Part shown: positions 50,944-60,556 of the stretch, one piece after another
Layout: every line of letters begins with the position of its first letter
Numbering within the stretch: position 1 is the first letter of the stretch
Source of the DNA: Methanoregula sp.
Lineage (GTDB): Archaea > Halobacteriota > Methanomicrobia > Methanomicrobiales > Methanospirillaceae
Length of the DNA: 64,000 nt
Reading direction: 5' to 3'
NCBI RefSeq assembly: GCF_028712425.1
Contig: NZ_JAQTQD010000010.1
Span: 1 to 64,000, forward strand
Made by a program: the position numbers and the translations under genes
The notes under the pieces: generated by a model
What the model saw: only the letters and a program-made list of their open reading frames with translations
Told to the model about the DNA's origin: nothing
The model's database searches: none

Positions 50944-51380
50944 CCCGCATTCCAGCTCAAAATCGCACCAGAAAGCACTGCAAATCCAGCTTTCGGGGAG
51001 ATTCACGGGTACACGAACCCTGCCCCAAAAGCACCTTTTTTATAGAGAGCGCATACCGGAATCCGCAGTTTTTATATACAATATAACAACGAGTTGTACG
51101 AATTTTATTTTTGTTAATACCGAGTACAATAATAAAACCCATGGAATATCCAGTATTTTAACGTTGCCCTGTTTTTTATTTTGATTCGCCGCGGATTATA
51201 AAATTATTTTCCGGGATAAAATAGGAATACTTATATGGCGAAATTGGGAATTATTGGTTGTCCCATCTTTAGGGGACGTGCAATAGCGACTTTCATTCAT
51301 GACTCGTGTTCCTGAAGAGGACACGCTCTCGTTCAGCGACAGTATTGTATCGCGGTTAAATGAAATTTGGAGGAATTCAA
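50944..51380 (+). promoter_or_regulatory. mcr promoter region and long leader
   Basis: A 437-base AT-rich region before mcrB. TATA-like boxes on the plus strand are TTTATATACA (51071-51080), TTATAAAATT (51196-51205) and ACTTATATGG (51229-51238). Any of these gives an untranslated leader of about 120-290 bases. A stem CGTGTTCC (51305-51312) / GGACACG (51319-51325) lies in the leader. A strong GGAGG (51369-51373) precedes the mcrB ATG. Long leaders are usual for highly expressed mcr operons. No gene is visible. Confidence 0.55.
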
Positions 51381-52694
51381 ATGGCAAAATACAAAGACAC
51401 AATCGACCTCTACGACGATGAGGGTAAGCTCTTAAAGAGCAACGTCGCACTCGACAAGATCAGTCCCCTGAAAAACAAGGGAACCACTGGTATCATCGAC
51501 CTTACCAAGAGGACCGTTGCAGTCAACCTTGGCGGTATCGAGGACGCACTCAAGACCGGTAAGATGGGCGGCAAGGCCAACCAGATTCTCGGCCGCAGCA
51601 TGAGCTGCAGCTGTGTCAAGGACTGCGATGCACTCGCAGCCAAGATCAAGGACATGGTCCAGGTCGAAGCCGGTGACAACACCAAGATCACCAAGGTCGG
51701 CGGCGGCAAGATGCTCCTCGTCGAGGTCCCGTCTGCCCGGCTGAACGCGGCAGCAACCTACGATGCAGCATCGACCTGTGTCGCAGCAGCCACCACCTAT
51801 GCACTGATTGAACAGTACAAGGTAGGTATGTTCGACGGCGCGTACGTCAAGGGTGCAGTCTGGGGTACCTACCCGCAGACCATGAGCATGGACGGCGGCA
51901 ATATCGTCACCATCATGTCCATCCCGCAGAACAACGAAGGCCTCGGCTATGCACTGCGCAACATCCCGGCAAACCACGCGGTCATGATGACCCACCGGAA
52001 CGCAATGCAGGCAGCAGCCCTCATGTCGACCTTTGAACAGGCCGGCGAATTCGAGATGGGCGCCGCAATCGGCCCGTTCGAGCGTGCCCAGCTCCTGCTC
52101 TACGGGTACCAGGGACTCAACGCAAACAACATCGTCTACGAACTCGTCAAGAAGAACGGCAAGACCGGAACCATCGGTACTGTCGTCCAGAGCCTTGTCG
52201 AGCGTGCCATTGAGGACAAGGTCATCAAGGCAGGCAAGAAGGGCAAGAGCGGCTACATCTTCTACGAGACCAAGGACCCCATGCTCTGGAACGCCTACGC
52301 ATCCGCAGGCACCCTCGCTGCAACCATGGTCAACTGTGGTGCAGGACGGTTCGCCCAGGCAGTCTCCGCAACCCTGCTCTACTTCAACGACCTGCTCGAG
52401 CACGAGACCGGCCTCCCAGGCTCCGACTACGGTCGTGCAATGGGTGTCGCAGTCGGGTTCTCGTTCTTCAGCCACTCGATCTATGGTGGCGGCGGCCCCG
52501 GTACCTTCAACGGTAACCACGTCGTGACCCGCCACGCAGCCGGTGTCGGTATGCCCTGTATCGCAGCCGCATGCGCACTGGATGCAGGTACCCAGATGTT
52601 CGGCCCCGAGGCCACATCCAAGGTCTACCAGGACACCTTCGGCCAGATTGACGCGTTCAAGAAGCCGATGCAGGCAGTTGCAAAGGGTGTATAA
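51381..52694 (+). CDS. mcrB: Methyl-coenzyme M reductase beta subunit
   Basis: Beta subunit of the enzyme that makes methane from methyl-CoM and coenzyme B. The 437-residue protein starts KYKDTIDLYDDEGK and contains MSCSCVKDCDALAAKI, GGKMLLVEVPSARLNAAATY, SIPQNNEGLGYALRNIPANH and SIYGGGGPGTFNGNHVVTRH, all typical of McrB near the active-site channel. It is the first gene of mcrBDCGA. ATG 51381; an upstream in-frame ATG at 51360 lies before the ribosome site. Confidence 0.97.
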   Translation: MAKYKDTIDLYDDEGKLLKSNVALDKISPLKNKGTTGIIDLTKRTVAVNLGGIEDALKTGKMGGKANQILGRSMSCSCVKDCDALAAKIKDMVQVEAGDNTKITKVGGGKMLLVEVPSARLNAAATYDAASTCVAAATTYALIEQYKVGMFDGAYVKGAVWGTYPQTMSMDGGNIVTIMSIPQNNEGLGYALRNIPANHAVMMTHRNAMQAAALMSTFEQAGEFEMGAAIGPFERAQLLLYGYQGLNANNIVYELVKKNGKTGTIGTVVQSLVERAIEDKVIKAGKKGKSGYIFYETKDPMLWNAYASAGTLAATMVNCGAGRFAQAVSATLLYFNDLLEHETGLPGSDYGRAMGVAVGFSFFSHSIYGGGGPGTFNGNHVVTRHAAGVGMPCIAAACALDAGTQMFGPEATSKVYQDTFGQIDAFKKPMQAVAKGV

Positions 52695-52709
52695 CCCCAT
52701 TCGATACAA

Positions 52710-53180
52710 ATGACGGAAGCCACGTTCCCCCAGTGCAGGGTTGACTCCGAACGGTTCATGAACCCCGAGACAACCGAACGCCTGCTGAACCAGATCATAT
52801 CAGTGCCCGGAGTGCGGCGCATGGTCCTGAACGGACCACGCCTCCCGGCAACAGTTCCCTACGGCCCTTCCAAGGGCATCGCAAATCCCCATCCCATGCG
52901 GAAAACCATCCGCGTCGGTGACCAGGAGATGGAACTGCAGGTTCACGTAGGCACGGTCCTCTTAGAGCTCGAGAACCGGGATATCATCCCTGCGCTGAAA
53001 GCCGCAATCGAACCGGTGTTCAGGGATTTTTCTTTCCATATAAAGGAAGGCAGGTTCATGAAGACCGAACCGTCGCTTGTGGATTTCTGCAAGTACGGAC
53101 CGGATGCGGACAAGGAAATTATCGGCCTTGCTGATCCAAACAGCAGGTCAAAACCCATAATCATCCAGGGAACCAAATAA
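52710..53180 (+). CDS. mcrD: Methyl-coenzyme M reductase operon protein D
   Basis: A 156-residue accessory protein of the mcr operon. Family segments are TFPQCRVDSERFMNPETTE, VPGVRRMVLNGPRLP, PHPMRKTIRVGDQEMELQVHVG and a C-terminal FMKTEPSLVDFCKYG. McrD is not part of the mature enzyme and is thought to help assembly or activation of MCR. It lies 15 bases after mcrB and 1 base before mcrC. The GTCCGAGG-type ribosome site is weak. Confidence 0.93.
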   Translation: MTEATFPQCRVDSERFMNPETTERLLNQIISVPGVRRMVLNGPRLPATVPYGPSKGIANPHPMRKTIRVGDQEMELQVHVGTVLLELENRDIIPALKAAIEPVFRDFSFHIKEGRFMKTEPSLVDFCKYGPDADKEIIGLADPNSRSKPIIIQGTK

Positions 53181-53181
53181 G

Positions 53182-53817
53182 ATGCCAATCGGACGAGTAA
53201 CCCAGGTTGTTGACTGCCGCGAGGCGATGGGCATGGGTAAAGGAGGCGGGCTCGCCCAAAGGGGCACCATCTCCGAATGCCGGTACCCGGATGTCATCGT
53301 GGTCGGGATGTCCCCCGGACGCCGCCACGTGACCAAGCCGGTCTGCGATATCACCTCAGGCCTGCGACAGCAGGGCGTTGAATACAGCATCAGTACGCTG
53401 GTGCTGAACGCCGGAAGCGGCGTACCTGCGGACGCACCGAAACTTGCCGGTGGCGTCCTTGGCGCTGCAATGGGACTCACCGATAAAGAGATCGCACAGA
53501 TTGAGAAACACAAAGTCGCCATCCTTCACCACGGGAACGTACGTTCCCATGTCGTCGAGAAGGTCAGGTATATTCTTCAGGCCTGTGATGTGAAGGCAAT
53601 TGTCGTTTCCCAGTGCCCTGTTGATTTTGAGGATTTCGCAAAGGCGGGTGTGAAGACACCGGTCGTGATGCCGCCTGAAGACAAGATCCGGACCAAAGGT
53701 ACGGTGATGTCCATCGTGAGCGGCGTAACCCGGGGCCAGACCCCCACGCGCGAAAAGATGGCAGAAGTCATTTCATCCGTAATGAGAATCGTGAAAAAGA
53801 AAGATTCATTGGAGTGA
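53182..53817 (+). CDS. mcrC: Methyl-coenzyme M reductase operon protein C
   Basis: A 211-residue protein of the mcr operon, beginning PIGRVTQVVDCREAMGMGKGGG and including PDVIVVGMSPGRRHVTKPVC and LNAGSGVPADAPKLAGGVLG. McrC belongs to the MCR activation complex in which an ATP-carrier and Fe-S components reductively activate F430. The segment SQCPVDFEDFAKAGVKTPVV is typical. It is one base after mcrD and 7 bases before mcrG, so the operon is complete and in standard order. Confidence 0.94.
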   Translation: MPIGRVTQVVDCREAMGMGKGGGLAQRGTISECRYPDVIVVGMSPGRRHVTKPVCDITSGLRQQGVEYSISTLVLNAGSGVPADAPKLAGGVLGAAMGLTDKEIAQIEKHKVAILHHGNVRSHVVEKVRYILQACDVKAIVVSQCPVDFEDFAKAGVKTPVVMPPEDKIRTKGTVMSIVSGVTRGQTPTREKMAEVISSVMRIVKKKDSLE

Positions 53818-53824
53818 TATAACA

Positions 53825-54592
53825 ATGGCATACAAACCCCAGTATGGGCCCGGCCAGTCTGTACCCGCCGCTAACAGGCGCAAGCAGATGGACCCCAGCC
53901 GCAAGCTCGCAAAGCTTCGTGATGTTTCCGACAAGGACCTCGTCCTCGTCATGGGACACCGTGCACCCGGCTCTGCATACCCGAGCGCCCACCCGCCGCT
54001 CTCCGAGCAGCAGGAGCCCGCCTGCCCGATCCGCAAGATCGTAACCCCCACCGACGGTGCAAAGGCCGGCGACCGCGTCCGCTACATCCAGTTCTCCGAC
54101 TCGATGTACAACGCACCCTGCCAGCCCTACCAGCGGAGCTACCTCGAGGCATACCGCTTCCGCGGCATTGACCCGGGTACCCTGTCCGGCCGTCAGATCG
54201 TCGAGTGCCGCGAACGCGACCTCGAGAAGTACGCCAAGGAACTTGTCGGAACCGAGCTCTTTGATACCGCACTTACCGGCATCCGCGGCTGCACTGTCCA
54301 CGGACACTCCCTCCGTCTCGACGAGAACGGCATGATGTTCGACATGCTCCAGCGTGCTGTCATCGACAAGAAGTCCGGCGTTGTCAAGATTGTCAAGGAC
54401 CAGGTCGGTGTCCCGCTCGACGCCGAAGTCAAGCTCGGCAAGGCAATGGACGCAAAGTGGCTCAAGGCAAACACCACCATGTTCCACTCAGTATCCGGCG
54501 TTGGCTTCCGGGACGACCCCGAGTACGTTGAGTACATCCAGCGCATCCACTCGCTCAGGACCAAGTACGGCTTCATGCCCAAGGAGGCATAA
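53825..54592 (+). CDS. mcrG: Methyl-coenzyme M reductase gamma subunit
   Basis: A 255-residue gamma subunit. It starts [17 protein letters not shown] and carries [52 protein letters not shown] and [20 protein letters not shown], the usual gamma-subunit landmarks. It forms part of the (alpha-beta-gamma)2 hexamer holding F430. It lies 2 bases before mcrA. The start ATG is preceded by GGAGTGATATAAC. Confidence 0.97.
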   Translation: MAYKPQYGPGQSVPAANRRKQMDPSRKLAKLRDVSDKDLVLVMGHRAPGSAYPSAHPPLSEQQEPACPIRKIVTPTDGAKAGDRVRYIQFSDSMYNAPCQPYQRSYLEAYRFRGIDPGTLSGRQIVECRERDLEKYAKELVGTELFDTALTGIRGCTVHGHSLRLDENGMMFDMLQRAVIDKKSGVVKIVKDQVGVPLDAEVKLGKAMDAKWLKANTTMFHSVSGVGFRDDPEYVEYIQRIHSLRTKYGFMPKEA

Positions 54593-54594
54593 TT

Positions 54595-56283
54595 ATGGCA
54601 AAATCAGCAAAGATTGAGAGGACGCAGAAGCTCTTCCTGAAGGCAATGAAGGAGAAGTTCGCAGAGGACCCCCAGGCACAGGCAACCGTCTTCAAGCGCG
54701 AAGGCCTCAAGCAGTCCCCCAGGAAGATGGAGTTCCTCAAGGCCAGCAAGGCTGTCGAGATGGAACGCGGCATCTCCATGTACGACCCGGCCCGCTGCCA
54801 CTGCGGTGGTATCCCGCTCGGTCAGCGCCAGCTGATGACTTACGAGATCAGCACCACCGGCGTCTTCGTCGAGGGTGATGACTGCCACTTCGTCAACAAC
54901 GCTGCCATGCAGCAGATGTGGGACGACATCCGCAGGACCATCATCGTCGGCCTCGACCTTGCCCACGGCACCTTACAGAAGCGTCTCGGCAAGGAAGTCA
55001 CCCCTGAGACTATCAACGAGTACCTCCACGTGCTGAACCACGCAATGCCCGGTGCAGCAGTCGTGCAGGAACACATGGTCGAGACCCACCCGGGCCTCGT
55101 TGACGACTGCTACGTCAAGGTCTTCACGGGCGACGACGAGATGGCAGACGACCTCGAGCCCCAGTTCGTCTTAAACGTCGACAAGCTCTTCCCGGCAAAG
55201 CAGGCAGCCCAGCTCAAGGCAGCTGTCGGCAAGTCCATGTGGCAGGCTGTCCACATCCCGACCATCGTCTCCAGGACCTGCGACGGCGGAACCACCTCCC
55301 GGTGGTCTGCAATGCAGATCGGTATGTCCTTCATCGGCGCCTACAAGATGTGCGCTGGTGAGGCAGCAGTCGCTGACCTCGCATTCGCCGCTAAGCACGC
55401 CGGTGTCATCCAGATGGCAGACATCCTGCCCGCACGGCGTGCACGTGGCCCGAACGAGCCCGGTGGCATCAAGTTCGGACACTTCGCCGACATGATCCAG
55501 GCCGACCGCAAGTACCCCAACGACCCCGTCAGGTCATCCCTTGAAATCGTCGCTGGTGGCTGCATGCTCTTCGACCAGATCTGGCTCGGCAGCTACATGT
55601 CCGGCGGTGTCGGATTCACCCAGTATGCAACCGCTGCATACACCGACAACATCCTTGACGACTTCACCAGCTACGGTGTCGACTACGTCAAGAAGAAGCA
55701 CGGCGCCCTCGGCAAGGTCAAGGCAACTCAGGAGACTGTCAACGACATCGCCTCCGAGGTTACCCTCTACGGTATGGAACAGTACGAACAGTTCCCGACC
55801 ACCCTCGAGAGCCACTTCGGCGGCTCACAGCGTGCAACCGTCCTCGCAGCAGCATCCGGTGTCTCAACGGCACTCGCAACGGCAAACTCCAACGCCGGTC
55901 TCAACGGCTGGTACATGTCCATGCTGATGCACAAGGAAGCCTGGTCACGTCTCGGCTTCTTCGGCTACGACCTGCAGGACCAGTGCGGTTCCGCAAACAC
56001 CCTCTCCGTCAGGCCCGACGAAGGTCTCCTTGGAGAACTCCGTGGACCGAACTACCCGAACTACGCAATGAACGTCGGTCACCAGGGCGGATACGCCGGT
56101 ATTGCCGGTGCCTCCCACATTGCCCGCGGCGATGCCTGGGCACTGTCCCCGCTGATCAAGATCACGTTCTCCGACCCCTCGCTCAAGTTCGACTTCTCCG
56201 AGGTACGCCGCGAGTTCGCAAAGGGTGCAATCCGCGAGTTCATGCCTGCCGGCGAGCGCTCGCTCATCATCCCCGCGAAGTAA
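54595..56283 (+). CDS. mcrA: Methyl-coenzyme M reductase alpha subunit
   Basis: The catalytic alpha subunit, 562 residues. Diagnostic parts are [18 protein letters not shown] (region of the methylated His and Arg), [56 protein letters not shown] (site of the thioglycine and methyl-Cys) and [18 protein letters not shown]. All features of a functional McrA are intact. Very high codon bias toward C-ending codons fits strong expression. This is the only mcrA in the window. A T-run follows the stop. Confidence 0.98.
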   Translation: MAKSAKIERTQKLFLKAMKEKFAEDPQAQATVFKREGLKQSPRKMEFLKASKAVEMERGISMYDPARCHCGGIPLGQRQLMTYEISTTGVFVEGDDCHFVNNAAMQQMWDDIRRTIIVGLDLAHGTLQKRLGKEVTPETINEYLHVLNHAMPGAAVVQEHMVETHPGLVDDCYVKVFTGDDEMADDLEPQFVLNVDKLFPAKQAAQLKAAVGKSMWQAVHIPTIVSRTCDGGTTSRWSAMQIGMSFIGAYKMCAGEAAVADLAFAAKHAGVIQMADILPARRARGPNEPGGIKFGHFADMIQADRKYPNDPVRSSLEIVAGGCMLFDQIWLGSYMSGGVGFTQYATAAYTDNILDDFTSYGVDYVKKKHGALGKVKATQETVNDIASEVTLYGMEQYEQFPTTLESHFGGSQRATVLAAASGVSTALATANSNAGLNGWYMSMLMHKEAWSRLGFFGYDLQDQCGSANTLSVRPDEGLLGELRGPNYPNYAMNVGHQGGYAGIAGASHIARGDAWALSPLIKITFSDPSLKFDFSEVRREFAKGAIREFMPAGERSLIIPAK

Positions 56284-56305
56284 GCACGGATCCCCACCTA
56301 CCAAA

Positions 56306-56320
56306 TTTTTTTTTCTTTTT
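56306..56320 (+). terminator. T-rich terminator after mcrA
   Basis: A run of nine T (56306-56314) plus C and five more T follows the mcrA stop by about 22 bases. Archaeal transcription ends at such U-tracts without needing a hairpin. It probably ends the mcrBDCGA transcript. Confidence 0.6.
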
Positions 56321-56489
56321 CCGACAGGTCATCAGACCTGGAGGACGAGAAGAAACCGCAGGTTTCTTCGAATTAATATCCCGATTGCAGGTGCGATCAC
56401 AAACGTAATCCCAGATCCTGATTTCATTTTCACAATCAACAGCTCCTTAACCAGAAGCATGAGAAGAACCTCAAAGCCTTCTTTTGAAT

Positions 56490-56903
56490 CACGATCATGA
56501 TCACAAAAAAGTTCCCGGCCGGTTTCAAAAGCACGTTTACCCTGCCCGACCCCCCTTGGCTTCCCATGGACGAAAATTGCCGCATTTTCCGACGAAATTT
56601 CAACTGGAAATCAAGGTCTTTTTTACCACTTGAAAAAGGGGGGTCGGGCAGGGGAAGAATTTTCGTTCGCGGAACAGGGGCGATCTTTTTTGCAGTAAAT
56701 TCCTGGGGAAACACTGGCCCGGGCAGGCTGGTCTGGTCACCAGTCAGGGGCCAATTATAACTCTTTTTACAAAATTTCAGGAGGATTGACGAGATTCTCC
56801 CGGGAACGTAAACTGTGCAATAATCAGAAAAATAGTGAACAGACCGGGATTTTTTTACAATCACGATCACAAAAAGGATGAATTACCCCAGCCCGACCCC
56901 CCT
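56490..56903. repeat. Inverted and direct repeats in the spacer after mcrA
   Basis: The spacer 56284-56956 holds no supported gene. An 18-base arm CCCTGCCCGACCCCCCTT (56540-56557) has a perfect inverted copy at 56636-56653. A third, direct copy with one mismatch is at 56887-56903. Before the first and third copies the motif AATCACGATCA with a following ATCACAAAAA stretch is repeated (56488-56508 and 56858-56876). A long minus-strand ORF across this region is low in normal codon use and is not believed. It looks like a small repeat family or a decayed mobile element. Confidence 0.6.
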
Positions 56904-56956
56904 CACGGCCCTGCCGGCAGGTACAATGGTGGAGAGAAAAAAGGATGGGAAGAACC

Positions 56957-57439
56957 TTATTTTGTCACTTCAACCGGGTCGATATTCGCATCGATCAAAC
57001 AGTCGAACGAGACGGTATTGAGCCAGCCGGCTTTCTCAAACATGTGCATGAAACAGACACCAATCACCGCTGATCCGGCATGCTTCCCGATCACAGCCTT
57101 CACCTGCTCAGCCTTGACCGGAACATTGGGCATCGAAAGCCCGCCCATGATGACAAGCGCTTTTGGCTTCAGGGCCGGTGCCGGTGCATTTGCCTGCATC
57201 CCGACATTATCGACATGGACAAGCTTTTTCGCCTTCGTCTCGTCCACATACGGGACAAAGACCTGCTCCAGTTCGAGCGAGCGGAGGGCAAACCCGAGCA
57301 GCTCGACAAAGGGAGTGCAGGTGCCCGGAACGCCATAGTAGACAATCTGGTCGCCCTTTTTCAGGCCCTTTGACTCAATAAACTCCTTGAACGGGCGCAG
57401 GATGCCCGGGACGCCGTGGAACACTTCTTTTGTCGCCAT
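56957..57439 (-). CDS. DUF2124 family protein
   Basis: A 160-residue protein resembling the methanogen family DUF2124. Typical parts are FHGVPGILRPFKEF at the start, GDQIVYYGVPGTCTPFVELL, LKPKALVIMGGLSMP and IGVCFMHMFEKAGW. The alternating alpha/beta pattern with Gly-rich turns suggests a Rossmann-like fold, but no activity is known. It faces the SPASM radical SAM gene divergently; the 100-base gap between them probably contains both promoters. Confidence 0.75.
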   Translation of the reverse strand: MATKEVFHGVPGILRPFKEFIESKGLKKGDQIVYYGVPGTCTPFVELLGFALRSLELEQVFVPYVDETKAKKLVHVDNVGMQANAPAPALKPKALVIMGGLSMPNVPVKAEQVKAVIGKHAGSAVIGVCFMHMFEKAGWLNTVSFDCLIDANIDPVEVTK

Positions 57440-57544
57440 AGATCAACAATCATGCCGCAAGATGATAAGGATTTTTTAATTCCTCAAAAAAGTGTAAGAC
57501 GGGATAATAACTCTTTTACCCTGCCGGAGGGAACGTTTGGGATA

Positions 57545-58699
57545 ATGAAGAATCCGTTCCACATCATGATCATCCCGACGCTGGGTTGCCCGGGTAAGTG
57601 CAAATACTGCTGGAGCTCGGAGGAGGGATCACCGGTCATGACCATTGACACGGTCCGGGATATCGTGGAATGGCTTAAGGGATTCCGGAAGGACCGGGTG
57701 ACCTTCACCTTCCACGGGGGGGAGCCGCTCCTTGCCGGGGCAGAGTTTTACCGGCAGGCGCTGCCGATGCTGGCCGGTGAACTCAGCGAACTTACCCCCG
57801 ATTTTGCCATGCAGACCAACCTCTGGCGGATGACACCGGAGATTGCCTCTGTCCTTGCGGAATACCATGTCCCCCTTGGCTCAAGCATCGACGGCCCGGA
57901 GGAGATCACGGATTCCCAGAGGGGCGAGGGCTATTACGAGAAATGCATGAAGGGGTACGAGATCGCAAAGGCAGCTGGATTGCAGGTGCGGTTCATCTGC
58001 ACGTTCACCAACAAATCAGTGAAGCACAAAGAAGCGATCTTCACGTTCTTCAAGGAGAAGGGCTTTGTCTTAAAACTCCACCCGGCACTGCCGTCGCTCC
58101 GTTCCGAGAACCCGAAGGAATGGGCGCTGGAACCGGAGGAGTATGGAGCACTGCTGGTCTTCCTCCTCGACAAGGCGCTCGACAACCTCGGGAAGGTCGA
58201 GGTGATGAATATCAACGACCTCTGCCGCTGCGTCTTCACCCGACGGGGATCGGTCTGTACCTACGTTGACTGCATGGGCAGCACCTTTGCCATTGGCCCG
58301 GACGGGAGCATCTACCCCTGCTACCGCTTCGTGGGCATGCCGGAGTGGGTGATGGCCAATGTCCGGGACAGGCCAACGATGGAGCAGCTGATGCAATCGG
58401 AGCCAGGGAAGCGGATGACGGCGTTTTCGGCCTACGTGGACTCCGCCTGCAAAGACTGTTCGCATATCCGGTACTGCCGGGGAGGATGCCCGTACAATGC
58501 CATCGCCCCGTCGGGAGGATCGCTTGAGGGTGTGGACCCGCACTGCACAGCCTACAAGCGGATCTTCGATGAGCTCAATGACCGGCTGAACGAGGAGATG
58601 TATGCGGAATCCCCTGCGGGAATGGATTTTGGGATGCCGGCAGCACACAAAAAACGACCCGGCGTGATGGCGCTGATGCGGTCGATTGTGGCGAAGTAA
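57545..58699 (+). CDS. SPASM-domain radical SAM enzyme, putative peptide-modifying type
   Basis: About 384 residues with the radical SAM motif IIPTLGCPGKCKYCWS at the N-terminus and FHGGEPLL following. The C-terminal half has SPASM-type Cys: CRCVFTRRGSVC, DGSIYPCYRFVG, SACKDCSHIRYCRGGCPYN and PHC. This layout is that of sulfatase-maturase-like and peptide-modifying enzymes; methanogen families of the AF1107/Mhun_1560 kind look similar. No Cys-rich precursor peptide was found within 400 bases. The start is uncertain: ATG 57545 sits at the conserved core, while ATG 57452 would add 31 residues. Confidence 0.8.
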   Translation: MKNPFHIMIIPTLGCPGKCKYCWSSEEGSPVMTIDTVRDIVEWLKGFRKDRVTFTFHGGEPLLAGAEFYRQALPMLAGELSELTPDFAMQTNLWRMTPEIASVLAEYHVPLGSSIDGPEEITDSQRGEGYYEKCMKGYEIAKAAGLQVRFICTFTNKSVKHKEAIFTFFKEKGFVLKLHPALPSLRSENPKEWALEPEEYGALLVFLLDKALDNLGKVEVMNINDLCRCVFTRRGSVCTYVDCMGSTFAIGPDGSIYPCYRFVGMPEWVMANVRDRPTMEQLMQSEPGKRMTAFSAYVDSACKDCSHIRYCRGGCPYNAIAPSGGSLEGVDPHCTAYKRIFDELNDRLNEEMYAESPAGMDFGMPAAHKKRPGVMALMRSIVAK

Positions 58700-58736
58700 C
58701 CGCCAACGGCTCCACGGTTTTTCAAGGGTGGCTGTC

Positions 58737-59339
58737 ATGAAGAAATTCCGGTATGGCAGGACCGAGATCGATCACCTGAAAAATCGCGACAGGCACCTTG
58801 GGGCTGCCATCGATGAGATCGGGATGATCGAACGGGAGGTGAGACCCGATCTCTTCACCGCGCTGGTTGCAAGCGTGGCAAGCCAGCAGATCTCGGCAAA
58901 GGCAGCGGAGACTGTCTGGCAACGGATGGAAGAGAGACTTAAAACGATCACACCTTCATCCATTGCCGGCGCCACTCCCGAAGAGATCCAGCAGTGCGGC
59001 ATGTCGATGAGAAAGGCCGGCTACATCAAGGGAATCGGGGTGGCTGTGACTAATGGCAGCCTCGACCTTGCCGGGCTCCATGAGCTTTCCGATGACGATG
59101 TTATTGCCCGCCTCTCGGCCCTGAACGGTGTAGGGATCTGGACTGCCGAGATGCTCCTCATCTTCTCGATGGAGCGCCCGGACGTCCTGAGCTGGGGCGA
59201 TCTCGCGATCCGCAGGGGGATGATACACCTGTACGGAAAGAGTACCATCGACCGTCCAGCGTTCGAACGGTACCGGAAGCGGTATTCGCCGTATGGCTCG
59301 GTGGCATCGCTGTATTTGTGGGAACTATCGCACCGCTGA
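58737..59339 (+). CDS. DNA-3-methyladenine glycosylase II-like (AlkA/HhH-GPD)
   Basis: A 200-residue base-excision glycosylase. The helix-hairpin-helix is ALNGVGIWTAEMLLIFSM and the catalytic Asp is in VLSWGDLAIRRGM. An earlier conserved part is LVASVASQQISAKAAETVW. It lacks the N-terminal AlkA domain and the C-terminal [4Fe-4S] loop of EndoIII/MutY. It should remove alkylated bases. Start ATG 58737; the frame is open upstream but overlaps the SPASM gene and lacks family sequence. Confidence 0.87.
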   Translation: MKKFRYGRTEIDHLKNRDRHLGAAIDEIGMIEREVRPDLFTALVASVASQQISAKAAETVWQRMEERLKTITPSSIAGATPEEIQQCGMSMRKAGYIKGIGVAVTNGSLDLAGLHELSDDDVIARLSALNGVGIWTAEMLLIFSMERPDVLSWGDLAIRRGMIHLYGKSTIDRPAFERYRKRYSPYGSVASLYLWELSHR

Positions 59340-59656
59340 CCATAAGACGGGGCGGACAGCCATTTCCTGACCGATCGGCAATCGTCGCCGGATTCTCCCC
59401 GGTCAACACAAACCCTCTTGCTTTGAACGCAACCAGACTTTCCTTAACACAAATTTTCATGATTAAAAAATCCGTAAAAGCGTCCAATTTTTAATTCGGG
59501 CTTAATATATCCTTCTACGGCGGAATAAATTCGAAACCTTTTAATCAAGATCCTTCCAACGTAAGACTGACCACAAAGAGTATTTACTATGTACTCGTTG
59601 TGCGTGGCATTGCATTTTGAATACTCTCGTGCATTCGCACGCAGGGAGGAGGCTAA
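59340..59656 (+). promoter_or_regulatory. mtr operon promoter and leader
   Basis: A 317-base spacer. A TATA-like CTTAATATAT (59501-59510) is well placed for a transcript starting near 59535, giving a leader of about 120 bases. The leader has a hairpin CGTGC-ATTC-GCACG (59628-59641) just before the ribosome site GGGAGGAGG. An imperfect repeat GAGTA...TACTC lies near 59579-59597. The first 100 bases show nothing recognisable. Confidence 0.5.
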
Positions 59657-60556
59657 ATGGAACATATTGTATTTGGCATTGGAATTACTGCATTGACAGG
59701 AGCTCTTGCCACTGTAGCCGGTGCTGCAGAAGATACTGAATCCAACATCGGGTCCCAGGGTGACCCGAACTCACAGGTTCAGCTCGCACCGCAGATGGGT
59801 TTCCTGCACCGCATCTTCAACAAGGCGGTTGCAGGTGAACCCCCGGCATACGGTCTCTGGTGCTGTCTTGGCGCCGGATTCGCATGGGCATTCATGGCCA
59901 TGCAGTTTAACGCGGTTCTTGCTATTGTTCTTGGTTCTGTACTCGCAGTCTTTGTACAGGGCGTCTATGCAACCACCGCTTACGTTGGCAGGACCGCGAG
60001 CCTGTCCAAGTTCGGGCAGCCGGTCTACGTGGACATCCTCAAGTCCATGACGACGGTTACCATGGCACACGCATTTATTGCGATCTTTGCAACCGTGACG
60101 ATCTGCTACCTGATCAACACGGCACTGGGACACCCGTTCCCGCTGCCGCTGCTCGGTCTTATCTGGGGGATTGCACTCGGTGCAGCAGGATCTGCAACCG
60201 GTAACCCGTACTATGGAAAGGAACGCCAGTACCAGAACCAGAAGTTCGGTGCAGGAGTCCCGATCTCGGCATCCGGTAACATCGTCCGCTATGCAGAAGC
60301 AGGCGAGAGAAACTCTCTCGACAACGGCTGGTTCACCGCAAAGATCGGTGGTTCCGCGTCCGGTATCTGTTTCGGCCTGATTGTCTTCCTCGAACTCTGG
60401 CGTACCATTCTCTTTGAACAGATTGCCGCCGGGTGGGGTGCAATCGTCGTCGGTGTCCTCATCATCCTCGTCTTCACGGTCATAGACCGCTACATCGAGG
60501 TCTGGGCACGGAAGAACTACGGACCCTACACCGAAGCAAAGGAGGCATCCTCATGA
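59657..60556 (+). CDS. mtrE: Tetrahydromethanopterin S-methyltransferase subunit E
   Basis: An integral membrane subunit (299 residues, about six helices) of the sodium-pumping methyl-H4MPT:CoM methyltransferase. It begins EHIVFGIGITALTGALATVAG and has SNIGSQGDPNSQVQLAPQMG, YATTAYVGRTASLSKFGQPVY and GSATGNPYYGKERQYQNQKFG, all characteristic of MtrE. First gene of mtrEDCBAF. The ribosome site GGAGGAGG is strong. The stop overlaps mtrD by 4 bases. Confidence 0.96.
   Translation: MEHIVFGIGITALTGALATVAGAAEDTESNIGSQGDPNSQVQLAPQMGFLHRIFNKAVAGEPPAYGLWCCLGAGFAWAFMAMQFNAVLAIVLGSVLAVFVQGVYATTAYVGRTASLSKFGQPVYVDILKSMTTVTMAHAFIAIFATVTICYLINTALGHPFPLPLLGLIWGIALGAAGSATGNPYYGKERQYQNQKFGAGVPISASGNIVRYAEAGERNSLDNGWFTAKIGGSASGICFGLIVFLELWRTILFEQIAAGWGAIVVGVLIILVFTVIDRYIEVWARKNYGPYTEAKEASS

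Noticed and set aside
51432-52709. 425-codon minus-strand open frame across mcrB
   Set aside because: It is the antisense shadow of a strongly codon-biased gene, with repetitive Asp/Glu/Cys/Leu composition and no family resemblance.
56436-56870. 144-codon minus-strand frame in the spacer after mcrA
   Set aside because: It covers the inverted repeats and T-runs, has no recognisable domain and unusual codon use.
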